Source: Gomphosphaeria aponina SAG 52.96 = DSM 107014 (GTDB lineage Bacteria > Cyanobacteriota > Cyanobacteriia > Cyanobacteriales > Gomphosphaeriaceae). Taken from it: a DNA stretch of 40,674 nt. Under the pieces are notes generated by a model that did not search any database, had not been told where the DNA came from, and worked only from the letters and a program-made list of their open reading frames with translations. Within the stretch, counting starts at the first letter, position 1. Each line of letters opens with the position of its first letter. Positions 1-7,800 of this stretch are shown piece by piece. The translations under genes were made by a program, and so were the position numbers. The stretch spans positions 1-40,674 of the forward strand of contig JADQBC010000014.1 in NCBI GenBank assembly GCA_016903655.1, in the 5' to 3' direction.

Positions 1-61
1 CGATCGCCAATATCTTAAATAAGCTAAGTATAAGTACTTAATTAGCCTCTAAAAATAGTTG

Positions 62-92
62 TCTGCGTAGGCGCAGCCCGCCGCAGGCATCG
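62..92. repeat. Cyanobacterial interspersed GC-rich repeat
   Basis: A GC-rich tract built around GCGCAGCCCGCCGCAGGC sits in otherwise AT-rich non-coding DNA. Very similar tracts are scattered through many cyanobacterial genomes, so I read it as a member of that dispersed family. Only one copy is seen in this window. Confidence 0.55.
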
Positions 93-150
93 CCGATTTC
101 GTCTGAATTGGTATATTGCAAAATGACGTGCGGAATGTGGGATCTAATAT

Positions 151-360
151 CTAAAAATAGATAATCAGGAACCAAGTAACGAACAATATTTAATCATCAA
201 TGCTTTACAAACTCTCGAACTCATCAATTATGATTGGTATGAGAGTGAACGAGGATTATGGTTGATTACCACTCCTAGTTCAAGCTTACCTACCGCAGTG
301 ATTCTCCGTAATGGAGACATTTATCCACTTAATTGGGTTCAAGATTATGACAAAAAATAA
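151..360 (+). pseudogene. Fragment of a small unknown gene, no start codon
   Basis: An open frame of about 69 codons ends at the TAA at 358-360. It is preceded in frame by a TAA at 145-147 and has no ATG, GTG or TTG in its first two thirds. The translation looks protein-like, with segments such as YDWYESERGLWLITTP and LRNGDIYPLNWVQDYDKK. Its stop codon overlaps the ATG of the next small gene, as in a translationally coupled pair. I infer a gene that has lost its 5' end. No family is recognised. Confidence 0.35.
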
Positions 361-598
361 TTGTATTCAAGAAAAAATTAATCGCTTAAATGAATTGGCA
401 GCAATTTCTAGACAAAGATACTTAGAAAATGGTGGTAATCCTCAGCTTTCTGTAGGAACTTTAAATAATAATGACTGTTTAAATGAGTGGGAAAAAGAGG
501 AGTTGCGTAACTTATTTAAGCAAGTGGTGACAGATGAAAATATTGCTAATTATCAAAAAATAAATGTTAGTTGGCAAGGTAAATTTGCTGCAAAGTAA
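347..598 (+). CDS. Small hypothetical protein
   Basis: An 83-residue protein beginning MTKNNCIQEKINRLNELAA. An upstream in-frame ATG at 311 would add 12 residues. I prefer 347 because that ATG overlaps the stop of the upstream fragment (ATGACAAAAAATAA), a usual coupling arrangement, and because the extra residues lie over the end of that fragment. The protein is soluble and charged, without signal peptide or membrane segment. Its C-terminal half (EKEELRNLFKQVVTDENIANYQKI) looks helical. I do not recognise the family. With the broken frame before it, it may be a leftover of a two-gene unit. Confidence 0.5.
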   Translation: MTKNNCIQEKINRLNELAAISRQRYLENGGNPQLSVGTLNNNDCLNEWEKEELRNLFKQVVTDENIANYQKINVSWQGKFAAK

Positions 599-606
599 AG
601 TAAATT

Positions 607-666
607 TCAGAAGTTAAAGGGCGATCGCTTTTGATTTTTTATTCTCAGAAGTTAAAGGGCGATCGC
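607..666. repeat. Direct repeat carrying HIP1 octamers
   Basis: A 22-bp sequence containing GAAGTTAAAGGGCGATCGC is present twice in direct orientation, at 607-628 and 645-666, separated by 16 bp of AT-rich DNA. Each copy ends in a HIP1 octamer (GCGATCGC). It lies in the non-coding DNA after the small hypothetical gene. Confidence 0.7.
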
Positions 667-754
667 CAACCAAAAATATCGGCATTGCTGAAAGCGCGCT
701 AACGCACCTCATAATCTACATTTGTAAATTATTGTCAATGACCAAAAAGATAAT

Positions 755-949
755 TTACTCTACTGTATGACCAACAGCCACAATCATTTCCTTAATTGAC
801 TCTTCAGAAAGAGTACTTTCAACAGTAACTATTTTTCCTGTTAAATCAACATTCACTTTTGCTTCTGGGTCATGGGTATTAATTTCTTTAGTAATTCTTT
901 CCCCACAACCCTCACAAACCATACTCGGTACTTTTAATGTCATTACCAT
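755..949 (-). CDS. HMA-domain heavy-metal-binding protein
   Basis: A 64-residue single heavy-metal-associated domain, of the kind found in copper chaperones such as CopZ/Atx1 and at the N-terminus of P-type ATPases. The metal loop is visible as MVCEGC, giving a CxxC pair at Cys12 and Cys15. It is followed by a pattern matching the beta-alpha-beta fold, including VNVDLTGKIVTVES. A GGAG Shine-Dalgarno sequence lies about 9 bases before the ATG. Small free HMA proteins usually carry Cu(I) to an ATPase, but no transporter is adjacent, so the metal and partner are inferred. Other soft metals are possible. Confidence 0.8.
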   Translation of the reverse strand: MVMTLKVPSMVCEGCGERITKEINTHDPEAKVNVDLTGKIVTVESTLSEESIKEMIVAVGHTVE

Positions 950-986
950 GCTTTTCTCTCCTATTAATAAATTATTAAGTAATTAG

Positions 987-1094
987 ACAAAATTAATTAC
1001 ATGGGTGAGGGCGGGTTTTGAACAATCAATTTTTGTTGTGCAACATAGGTGATCCCTAAACCCGCCCCTACAGAAATTGTATAAATAATTTTGC
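987..1094. mobile_element. MITE-like element, copy A
   Basis: About 108 bp bounded by imperfect inverted ends: ACAAAATTAATTAC at 987-1000 and ATAAATAATTTTGC at 1081-1094. Inside are opposed arms GGGCGGGTTTTG and AAACCCGCCCC. The reverse complement matches a second element at 20430-20534 over both ends and both GC-rich arms, while the centres differ. It has no coding capacity. I infer a non-autonomous mobile repeat or a structured intergenic repeat. Confidence 0.65.
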
Positions 1095-1111
1095 CTACCT
1101 ACTTAATTAGC

Positions 1112-1357
1112 TTACCATTTCAGCACTGCTGCATCAATGCCTTTTTCTCTGCGAATTTTACTATCCTGCTCAAACCATCCTATCACCTGCTCATAGGTTA
1201 ATTCTTCAATTGGCACTGCCACATCTTGGGCAATAATTTTTAATAGTCTCAGGGATGAAATGGTTAAGCGAGTGAGAAATTTTTCGGGAGAAGAAAGCAA
1301 AGCTTTATCTACATCTGCTGATTCTTCTGGGGTTAAAAATTGTGCTTGGGAATTCAT
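1112..1357 (-). CDS. Hypothetical protein paired with sufR
   Basis: An 81-residue soluble protein. Its ATG lies 2 bases after the stop codon of sufR on the same strand, so the two are almost certainly co-transcribed and perhaps translationally coupled. No cysteines, signal peptide or membrane segments are visible. The sequence is amphipathic and helical, with a conserved-looking end (YEQVIGWFEQDSKIRREKGIDAAVLKW). I cannot name a family. The context suggests a link to Fe-S homeostasis or to sufR expression, but that is inference only. Confidence 0.7.
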   Translation of the reverse strand: MNSQAQFLTPEESADVDKALLSSPEKFLTRLTISSLRLLKIIAQDVAVPIEELTYEQVIGWFEQDSKIRREKGIDAAVLKW

Positions 1358-1359
1358 AA

Positions 1360-2007
1360 TTATTGTTTTAGTTGAATTAAATAACCACAGCGATGTTCTC
1401 CATTATTAATCCAGTGAGTTCTTTCCACGATACAATCTGGTAAAACTGCGCCAAACATTTCTAATTCATGTCCACAAACACTAGGATAGGACTCAGCTAC
1501 ATCAACTATTGCACAATTATGTTCTGCCAGGAAAAATTTGTTTCCATTTTTCGTTTCATCGATTTTATGTAGCTCTGCCATATAACCTTCTTGGCGACGT
1601 AATTCTACTAATTTTGTCATCCGCTCTTGCAGAGAACCATCACTTAAAAATTTACTGTATTCTTTGGCTTTTCTTTCCCATTGTTTGCGTAAAACCTCCC
1701 CTACTTGTTTTTCCCCGAAAGTGTCTGCTAAAATATCTAAAAAAGATACAGCAAATTCGCCGTAACGGTGGGGAAAGACTCCCCGTCCAATTCGACTTAG
1801 TTGATACACATACTGAGGTCTTCCCATTTTCGGTTGTACCGCTGCATGTTCTACCAACTCCTCCTCTTCTAAATCTTTTAAATGACGGCGTGTCGCCTGT
1901 GGCGTAATCTCCAAGGCTTCTGCTATCTGTGTCGCTGTTGCTTCACCTTCTTTAAGCAGATATTGCAATATATCTTGTTTAGTGGAATGTTGCTGAATGA
2001 TTTTCAT
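1360..2007 (-). CDS. sufR: SufR, Fe-S-responsive repressor of the suf operon
   Basis: A 215-residue winged-helix repressor. The HTH occupies roughly residues 10-55 (TKQDILQYLLKEGEATATQI, then ITPQATRRHLKDLEEEELV). The C-terminal half carries four cysteines at 165, 178, 192 and 207, spaced C-X12-C-X13-C-X14-C, the known SufR signature for cluster binding. In characterised cyanobacteria, cluster-loaded SufR represses sufBCDS and its own gene, and loss of the cluster relieves repression. The gene is divergent from sufB, with two matching operators in the shared intergenic region. Length and context are typical. Confidence 0.96.
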   Translation of the reverse strand: MKIIQQHSTKQDILQYLLKEGEATATQIAEALEITPQATRRHLKDLEEEELVEHAAVQPKMGRPQYVYQLSRIGRGVFPHRYGEFAVSFLDILADTFGEKQVGEVLRKQWERKAKEYSKFLSDGSLQERMTKLVELRRQEGYMAELHKIDETKNGNKFFLAEHNCAIVDVAESYPSVCGHELEMFGAVLPDCIVERTHWINNGEHRCGYLIQLKQ

Positions 2008-2102
2008 GGTCTTACTTTAATGAGCAGTGATCGCTGAAAGCCCCTTCCCCCTTAAGCTAGAAGATGGCTTTACCCCAAATCAAAAAATTTTTTTAACTTA
2101 AA

Positions 2103-2116
2103 CAACAATTTTGTTG
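2103..2116. promoter_or_regulatory. SufR operator 1 (CAAC-N6-GTTG)
   Basis: A perfect inverted repeat, CAAC-AATTTT-GTTG, in the sufR-sufB intergenic region. It matches the CAAC-N6-GTTG motif described for SufR. This copy is nearer sufR and is the likelier autoregulatory site. Confidence 0.85.
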
Positions 2117-2141
2117 CTCAAGTAGGTAAAATAAAGTTAAA

Positions 2142-2155
2142 CAACAAATTTGTTG
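2142..2155. promoter_or_regulatory. SufR operator 2 (CAAC-N6-GTTG)
   Basis: A second perfect copy, CAAC-AAATTT-GTTG, starts 39 bp from the first. It covers the position expected for the -35 region of a candidate sufB promoter whose -10 (TATAGT) is at 2169-2174. Bound SufR would therefore block polymerase. The promoter placement is inferred. Confidence 0.85.
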
Positions 2156-2168
2156 CCTAAGTCCATAG

Positions 2169-2174
2169 TATAGT
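2169..2174 (+). promoter_or_regulatory. Candidate -10 element of the suf operon
   Basis: TATAGT lies 14 bp after operator 2 and 56 bp before the sufB ATG. No good -35 is present at the normal spacing; the SufR operator occupies that place. Opposed arms TTTTCGG (2176-2182) and CCGAAAA (2200-2206) just downstream could form a leader hairpin. No transcript data support the start point. Confidence 0.45.
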
Positions 2175-2230
2175 ATTTTCGGTAAGCAGTCTCGCCCAGC
2201 CGAAAAAAACCTTCAGCGAGAGAACACTTT

Positions 2231-3670
2231 ATGAGTACAGCAGTTACAACATTAGTCAATCAGCCCTATAAATACGGATTTATCACAGATATTGAAGCGG
2301 AAACCGTACCACGTGGACTAAATGAAGAAACTATCCGCATGATTTCTGCATTAAAAAATGAGCCAGAATTTATGCTGGACTTCCGTCTCAAAGCTTATCA
2401 GCAATGGCAGAAAATGGCAGAACCTACTTGGCCCCATGTCAACTATCCTGCTATTGACTACCAAAATATAATCTACTACTCAGCCCCAAAAAAGAAAGAC
2501 AAAAAACTCAACAGTTTAGAAGAAGTTGATCCAGCTCTGCTAGAAACTTTCGAGAAGCTGGGTATCTCTCTCTCAGAACAAAAGCGACTGTCAAATGTAG
2601 CGGTAGATGCAATCTTTGATAGTGTTTCCATTGCCACCACTTTTAAAGAGAAACTGGCAGAAGATGGAGTAATTTTCTGTTCTATTTCAGAAGCATTGCA
2701 GGAACACCCAGAACTGGTAAAAAAATACCTCGGCAGTGTTGTTCCAGTCGGGGATAATTACTTTGCAGCTCTCAACTCTGCTGTATTCAGTGATGGTTCT
2801 TTTGTGTTTATTCCCAAAGGAGTAAAATGCCCAATGGAACTAAGCACCTACTTCCGCATTAATAATGGTGAAACGGGACAATTTGAGCGGACATTGATTA
2901 TAGCTGAAGATGGAGCATCGGTGAGTTATTTAGAAGGGTGTACTGCGCCAATGTACGATAGTAATCAACTGCACGCGGCAGTGGTGGAACTGGTAGCTTT
3001 GGACAATGCAGAAATTAAATACTCTACGGTACAAAACTGGTACGCAGGGGACGAAAATGGCAAAGGTGGCATATATAACTTTGTTACCAAGCGTGGTTTA
3101 TGTAAAGGAGTTAATTCTAAAATTTCCTGGACACAAGTAGAAACTGGTTCGGCGATTACTTGGAAGTATCCCAGTTGTGTTTTAGTAGGAGATAATTCCA
3201 TTGGGGAATTTTACTCTATTGCTCTGACTAATCATAAGCAACAAGCGGATACGGGGACAAAAATGATTCATATTGGGAAAAATACCCGCAGCACCATTAT
3301 TTCTAAAGGAATTTCGGCAGGAAACTCGAAAAATAGCTATCGCGGGCTAGTAAAAATGGGCCCAAAAGCCAAAGGTGCAAGAAATTATTCCCAGTGTGAT
3401 TCAATGTTAATTGGAAATAATGCCGAAGCTAACACTTTTCCCTATATTCAAGTTGATAATAACACTGCCAAAGTTGAACACGAAGCTTCTACTTCAAAAA
3501 TTGGGGAAGATCAACTGTTCTATTTTGCTCAACGGGGTATTTCTGAAGAAGATGCAGTTTCTATGTTAGTGGGTGGTTTCTGTAAAGATGTTTTAACTCA
3601 ATTACCAATGGAATTTGCCTCTGAAGCAGATAAACTTTTAAGTTTGAAATTAGAAGGCACAGTCGGCTAA
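2231..3670 (+). CDS. sufB: SufB, Fe-S cluster scaffold subunit
   Basis: A 479-residue SufB, full length for the family. SufB with SufC and SufD forms the SufBC2D complex that builds Fe-S clusters with sulfur from SufS. The C-terminal beta-helix domain is recognisable ([20 protein letters not shown], then [13 protein letters not shown] and [20 protein letters not shown]). The segment [10 protein letters not shown] is a typical SufB/SufD family motif. It is the first gene of the operon, under the SufR operators. Start ATG 2231 follows a purine-rich GAGAGAAC stretch and gives the usual N-terminus. Confidence 0.98.
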   Translation: MSTAVTTLVNQPYKYGFITDIEAETVPRGLNEETIRMISALKNEPEFMLDFRLKAYQQWQKMAEPTWPHVNYPAIDYQNIIYYSAPKKKDKKLNSLEEVDPALLETFEKLGISLSEQKRLSNVAVDAIFDSVSIATTFKEKLAEDGVIFCSISEALQEHPELVKKYLGSVVPVGDNYFAALNSAVFSDGSFVFIPKGVKCPMELSTYFRINNGETGQFERTLIIAEDGASVSYLEGCTAPMYDSNQLHAAVVELVALDNAEIKYSTVQNWYAGDENGKGGIYNFVTKRGLCKGVNSKISWTQVETGSAITWKYPSCVLVGDNSIGEFYSIALTNHKQQADTGTKMIHIGKNTRSTIISKGISAGNSKNSYRGLVKMGPKAKGARNYSQCDSMLIGNNAEANTFPYIQVDNNTAKVEHEASTSKIGEDQLFYFAQRGISEEDAVSMLVGGFCKDVLTQLPMEFASEADKLLSLKLEGTVG

Positions 3671-3765
3671 ATCAGTTGTAGGGTGCGTTAGGCGTAAGCA
3701 GTAACGCACCGCAATTATCAGTTGTAGAGTACCTTAGGCATAAGCAGTAACGCACCGCAGTAATT
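3671..3765 (+). repeat. Tandem hairpin repeat between sufB and sufC
   Basis: Two adjacent direct copies (3671-3716 and about 3717-3765) of a 46-49-bp unit starting ATCAGTTGTAG. The first has perfect 9-bp arms, GGTGCGTTA (3682-3690) and TAACGCACC (3702-3710), around an 11-base loop. In the second copy the left arm is mutated (AGTACCTTA), which weakens the hairpin. The unit begins directly after the sufB stop codon. GGTGCGTTA hairpins are a dispersed repeat type in cyanobacteria. Confidence 0.75.
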
Positions 3766-3789
3766 AATACTTAGAATAGAAAAGAAACA

Positions 3790-4578
3790 ATGATTAAAGA
3801 AGGTAGCGAAGTAATTTTATCAGTGCGGAATTTAACAGCAAATGTAGATAGTACACCCATTCTTAAAGGTGTCAACCTGGAAATAAAAGCAGGAGAAGTT
3901 CACGCAATAATGGGGCGTAATGGTTCAGGAAAAAGTACATTTTCCAAGATTTTAGCAGGACACCCAGACTATGAAATCACAGGTGGGGAGATAATTTATA
4001 AAGGGAATAATATGCTGGATTTAGAACCAGAAGAAAGAGCATTAGCTGGCATATTTCTGGCTTTTCAATATCCCATTGAAATTCCTGGGGTAAGTAATTT
4101 AGATTTTCTCCGTACTGCCTATAATTCCCGTCTCAAACACCAAGGGTTGGAAGAATTAGATACTTTTGATTTTGAGGATTTGGTGGAAGAAAAGCTGAAA
4201 ATAGTACAGATGAATCCTAGCTTTTTAGAACGGAGTTTAAATGAAGGTTTTTCTGGGGGAGAAAAGAAGCGCAATGAGATTTTACAAATGGCATTGCTTG
4301 AACCTTCTTTAGCAATTTTGGATGAAACAGACTCAGGTTTAGATATCGATGCGCTCAAAATTGTGGCTCATGGGGTTAACCAATTAAAAACTCCTGATAA
4401 TGCTTATATTCTCATTACTCACTATCAGCGACTGCTTAATTATATTCAACCAGATTATGTGCACGTGATGCATTCTGGACAAATTATTAAAAGTGGTGGG
4501 AAGGAATTAGCACTGGAATTAGAATCTCGTGGTTATGAGTTTATTGATGAACAAATACTGTCGGAGGTGGGTGCATAA
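3790..4578 (+). CDS. sufC: SufC, ABC-type ATPase of Fe-S assembly
   Basis: A 262-residue soluble ABC ATPase with no membrane segment. Visible motifs are Walker [10 protein letters not shown] (42-50), Q-loop Gln93 (AFQYP), signature FSGGEKKR (154-161), Walker B LAILDE (174-179) with the D-loop DSGLDIDAL, and switch His211 (ITHYQRLL). [12 protein letters not shown] is diagnostic of SufC rather than of transporters. ATP hydrolysis reshapes the SufB-SufD pair during cluster assembly. It lies 119 bp after sufB, the gap being filled by the hairpin repeat, and its stop overlaps the sufD start by one base. Confidence 0.98.
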   Translation: MIKEGSEVILSVRNLTANVDSTPILKGVNLEIKAGEVHAIMGRNGSGKSTFSKILAGHPDYEITGGEIIYKGNNMLDLEPEERALAGIFLAFQYPIEIPGVSNLDFLRTAYNSRLKHQGLEELDTFDFEDLVEEKLKIVQMNPSFLERSLNEGFSGGEKKRNEILQMALLEPSLAILDETDSGLDIDALKIVAHGVNQLKTPDNAYILITHYQRLLNYIQPDYVHVMHSGQIIKSGGKELALELESRGYEFIDEQILSEVGA

Positions 4579-5927
4579 TGAGTACATCAGTTATGTCTTT
4601 AAAACTTCCAGCAGAGGTAGAATTTAATGATGTTTATTTGGGGAAGTTGTTAAAAAGTACCCAGGAGCAACAGTTATTTTTTACTCCAGAAATTGCTGAT
4701 TGGTTGCAAGATTTGCGCAATAAAGCAGCTACGGCGGTGGTGGAATTGAGAATGCCTTCAACTAAAGATGAAGAGTGGCGTTTTACTGATTTATCAGAAC
4801 TTTTGCAAGTAAATTTTCAACCTGCTACAGTAAAATTAACCTCAGATGTTACTCGGTTTGCTTTACCAGAAGCTACTCAAAGTCGCTTGGTATTTGTCAA
4901 TGGGGTTTATTGCGCTGATTTATCAGATGTTTCTGCTGTACCTGAAGGGGTATATGTGGGGAATTTAGGAAATTTACCCCAGGAAAATAGGGGGAAAATT
5001 ACTCAGTATTTTTCAGAAAACAATCTGGAAGTATTTACGGCTTTGAATACTGCCAGCATAAGTGATCTAGCAGTGATTTGGGCTAACCCCAATGTGGTAG
5101 AAGAAAACCCAATTCAGCTCATCAATATTTCAGTAGGAGGAGAAGGGCCAAGTTTTTCTCAACCCCGCACATTAATAGTGGCAGAAACTGGTTCTTGTTT
5201 GCAACTGGTTGAGTATTTTGTGAGTGAGGAATGTGGAGAAAGTAAAGCTAATTTCTACTTTACTAATGCAGTAACAGAAATTTGGTTAGCAGCAAATGCG
5301 CAAGTAATTCATAACCGCATTCAACAAGAGTCAAAAAATACCTTTCATCTTGGGAAAAGTGCGATCGCCCAGGGGCGTGACAGTCGTTATACTTGTAATG
5401 AGATTAGTTTGGGAGGTAAGCTTTATCGCCACAATTTAGTAGTTAGGCAAACAGGGGAACAAACAGAAACCATCCTCAATGGTTTAACGATCATTAAGGG
5501 TGAACAATTAGCAGATACACACAGTACAGTTTCCTTAACCCAACCTCACGGAAATGTGAATCAACTACACAAATGTATTGTTGATGAAAAAGCACGGGCT
5601 GTATTTAATGGGAAAATATTTGTTCCCCAAGCAGCGCAAATGACCAATGCTACCCAAATTAACCGCAATTTATTGTTATCTCCCAAAGCGCGGGTGAATA
5701 CGAAACCAGAATTGCAAATTACCGCAGATAATGTAAAATGTTCTCATGGAGCTACGGTGAGTCAATTAGAAGCAGATGAAGTCTTTTATTTGCGTAGTCG
5801 CGGGTTAAGTGAAGATAACGCCCGTCACTTATTAATTGATGCCTTTGCTGCGGATATAATTGAGCGTATTCCCGTAGAGTCTTTACGTCAAAGACTAACA
5901 CAGTGTTTTAGTTGTTTGGTTCCATAA
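4578..5927 (+). CDS. sufD: SufD, Fe-S assembly scaffold partner
   Basis: A 449-residue SufD, paralogous to SufB and its partner in SufBC2D, needed for iron acquisition by the complex. The C-terminal domain shows family segments such as GKIFVPQAAQMTNATQINRN, LLSPKARVNTKPELQI and CSHGATVSQLEADEVFYLRS, ending RGLSEDNARHLLI. The N-terminal helical region contains TKDEEWRFTDLSELL, also typical. The ATG at 4578 overlaps the sufC stop (TAATG), so translation is probably coupled. Length is normal. Confidence 0.97.
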   Translation: MSTSVMSLKLPAEVEFNDVYLGKLLKSTQEQQLFFTPEIADWLQDLRNKAATAVVELRMPSTKDEEWRFTDLSELLQVNFQPATVKLTSDVTRFALPEATQSRLVFVNGVYCADLSDVSAVPEGVYVGNLGNLPQENRGKITQYFSENNLEVFTALNTASISDLAVIWANPNVVEENPIQLINISVGGEGPSFSQPRTLIVAETGSCLQLVEYFVSEECGESKANFYFTNAVTEIWLAANAQVIHNRIQQESKNTFHLGKSAIAQGRDSRYTCNEISLGGKLYRHNLVVRQTGEQTETILNGLTIIKGEQLADTHSTVSLTQPHGNVNQLHKCIVDEKARAVFNGKIFVPQAAQMTNATQINRNLLLSPKARVNTKPELQITADNVKCSHGATVSQLEADEVFYLRSRGLSEDNARHLLIDAFAADIIERIPVESLRQRLTQCFSCLVP

Positions 5928-5985
5928 TTTTTTGGGGGTACGGTTATGCCGTGTCCCTTGTATTTTAATAAATAAAAAATAAACA

Positions 5986-7248
5986 ATGGTATTAACACAA
6001 GAAAAAAGTATCGCGGCTAAAATTCGTTCAGAGTTCCCAATTTTGCATCAAGAAGTACATGGGAAACCGTTAATTTATTTTGACAACGCGGCCACTTCCC
6101 AAAAACCTTTAGCAGTGTTAGACAGTTGGCGGCATTATTATGAGAAAGATAATGCCAATGTTCATAGGGGTATTCATAGTTTAAGTGGAAGAGCAACAGA
6201 TGCTTATGAAGCAGCAAGGGATAAGTTAGCTGAGTTTGTCAATGCAGCATCCCGTAAAGAAATTGTTTTTACCCGCAATGCCACAGAAGCAATTAATTTA
6301 GTAGCCTATAGTTGGGGTTTAAATAATTTAAAATCGGGGGATGAAATCATTCTCTCAGTGATGGAACATCACAGCAATATAGTACCCTGGCAAATTATTT
6401 CCCAAAAGACAGGGGCGGTGATTAAATATGTGGAATTAACAGAGACAGAAGAGTTTAATTTAGAACAGTATAAGTCACTGCTTTGGGAGAAAACAAAGTT
6501 AGTCTCAGTGGTGCATGTTTCTAACACTTTGGGTTGTATCAATCCTGTGGAAGAGATAGTAAAATTAGGACATGAAAATGGGGCCAAAGTATTAATTGAT
6601 GCTTGTCAAAGTTTGCCTCATACTAAGATAAATGTCCAGGGAATAGGATGTGATTGGTTAGTAGGTTCGGGACATAAAATGTGTGGGCCCACAGGGATTG
6701 GGTTTCTGTATGGAAAAGAGGCAATTTTAACAGCAATGGAGCCATTTTTAGGCGGTGGGGAAATGATTGCTGACGTATTTTTAGAAAAGTCAACATATAG
6801 CGAATTGCCCCATAAATTTGAAGCAGGAACACCAGCCATAGGAGAAGCGATCGCCCTGGGTGCAGCAGTGGACTATCTAACTAAGATTGGGATGGAAAAC
6901 ATCCATACTTATGAGGAGGAATTAACTGCTTATTTATTTAAGCAATTGGGAGAAATCCCTAATTTAAGAATTTACGGACCCAAACCCAGTTTAGAGGGGA
7001 AAGGGAGAGCAGCATTAGCAGCATTTAATGTAGAAGGGATTCATGCTAGTGACCTCTCAACTTTATTAGACCATGAAGGAGTGGCAATTCGTTCAGGTCA
7101 TCATTGTACCCAACCATTACACCGCATTTTAGGAGCTGCGGGGAGTGCCAGAGCAAGTTTATATTTCTACAATACTCGCGAAGAAATTGATGCTTTTATT
7201 GTGGCATTAAAAGATACTATTGATTTTTTTGGTACTGTGATGGAGTAA
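5986..7248 (+). CDS. sufS: SufS, cysteine desulfurase
   Basis: A 420-residue class V PLP-dependent aminotransferase-fold enzyme that takes sulfur from cysteine as an enzyme persulfide for the SufBCD scaffold. The PLP lysine is Lys231 in [11 protein letters not shown]. The catalytic cysteine is Cys374 in [11 protein letters not shown], where the RSGHHC loop marks the SufS/group II type rather than IscS. Other PLP-site residues are in EHHSNIVPW (from Glu127) and [11 protein letters not shown] (from Asp205). It is the last gene of the operon, 58 bp after sufD. No sufE gene is adjacent. Confidence 0.97.
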   Translation: MVLTQEKSIAAKIRSEFPILHQEVHGKPLIYFDNAATSQKPLAVLDSWRHYYEKDNANVHRGIHSLSGRATDAYEAARDKLAEFVNAASRKEIVFTRNATEAINLVAYSWGLNNLKSGDEIILSVMEHHSNIVPWQIISQKTGAVIKYVELTETEEFNLEQYKSLLWEKTKLVSVVHVSNTLGCINPVEEIVKLGHENGAKVLIDACQSLPHTKINVQGIGCDWLVGSGHKMCGPTGIGFLYGKEAILTAMEPFLGGGEMIADVFLEKSTYSELPHKFEAGTPAIGEAIALGAAVDYLTKIGMENIHTYEEELTAYLFKQLGEIPNLRIYGPKPSLEGKGRAALAAFNVEGIHASDLSTLLDHEGVAIRSGHHCTQPLHRILGAAGSARASLYFYNTREEIDAFIVALKDTIDFFGTVME

Positions 7249-7270
7249 TTGTTTTTATTAGATCTAGTAG

Positions 7271-7287
7271 GGTGGGTTTTGCCCACC
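7271..7287 (+). terminator. Terminator-like hairpin after sufS
   Basis: GGTGGG (7271-7276) and CCCACC (7282-7287) form a perfect 6-bp stem around TTTTG, 22 bp past the sufS stop. No clear T-run follows, so this may be a dispersed hairpin repeat that also ends suf transcription. Confidence 0.4.
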
Positions 7288-7319
7288 ACCAACCTATAAG
7301 GGAAAATCCAACTGTAAGC

Positions 7320-7489
7320 TAGGAATTATATTAGTTCAATGGATTGTTTTTGAAGAATTTAAAGAGATAATAGCACAAAGATTAAAATACAATTGTTTAT
7401 GCTGATCACCCTGAGCAAAAAGCAGAAAATTGGTTATTAGAAGATGAGTATGAACCTGTTGATGGAAGTTTACAAGAGTCCGTTTTATA
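7320..7489 (+). pseudogene. Frameshifted gene remnant
   Basis: Two short open stretches in different frames look like pieces of one protein. The first reads LVQWIVFEEFKEIIAQRLKY and ends at a TGA near 7415. The second overlaps it at its start and reads YADHPEQKAENWLLEDEYEP, ending in a TAG at 7487-7489. Neither has a proper start with a ribosome binding site. A single-base shift near 7400 would join them. The family is not recognised. Confidence 0.3.
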
Positions 7490-7800
7490 GATAAGTAGTC
7501 CAAATTAATTGGATAATTTGCATAGGGACGGGAAAGTGCCAAGATCCTGTTATTCACAATTGTTTATTATCTTAACTTGTCAGCAATAGGTTGGGATAGG
7601 GGGCGATCGCCTTTTCTTTTAATAGATAAAGTACAATAAACAATATTGCAACTAAGGAAAAAATCTCATAAACACATTGCTAGATCTGCCCCAATTTTGG
7701 CAGCAAAAACTTAATGATTTACCTGATGATCAAATTATTTTTCAACCATAAATATATTAGCTTTGTGTAGTACAAAAGATTAATAGAGGTTAGGGAAAAA
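7490..7800. other. Gene-poor stretch before the methyltransferase
   Basis: AT-rich DNA with one HIP1 octamer near 7604 and a short open frame at 7677-7751 (TTG start possible) whose translation contains LPQFWQQKLNDLPDDQIIFQ. That is protein-like and may be the end of a lost gene. A weak GAGGTTAGGG ribosome-binding-like stretch precedes the methyltransferase ATG. No RNA gene or clear promoter is seen. Confidence 0.4.

Noticed and set aside
1509-1907. Plus-strand 132-residue ORF
   Set aside because: It is antisense to sufR, which has a complete cysteine signature and operators; no Shine-Dalgarno or family features are seen.
7336-7557. Minus-strand 73-residue ORF downstream of sufS
   Set aside because: It has no ribosome binding site and low-complexity composition, and it overlaps the more protein-like plus-strand remnants.
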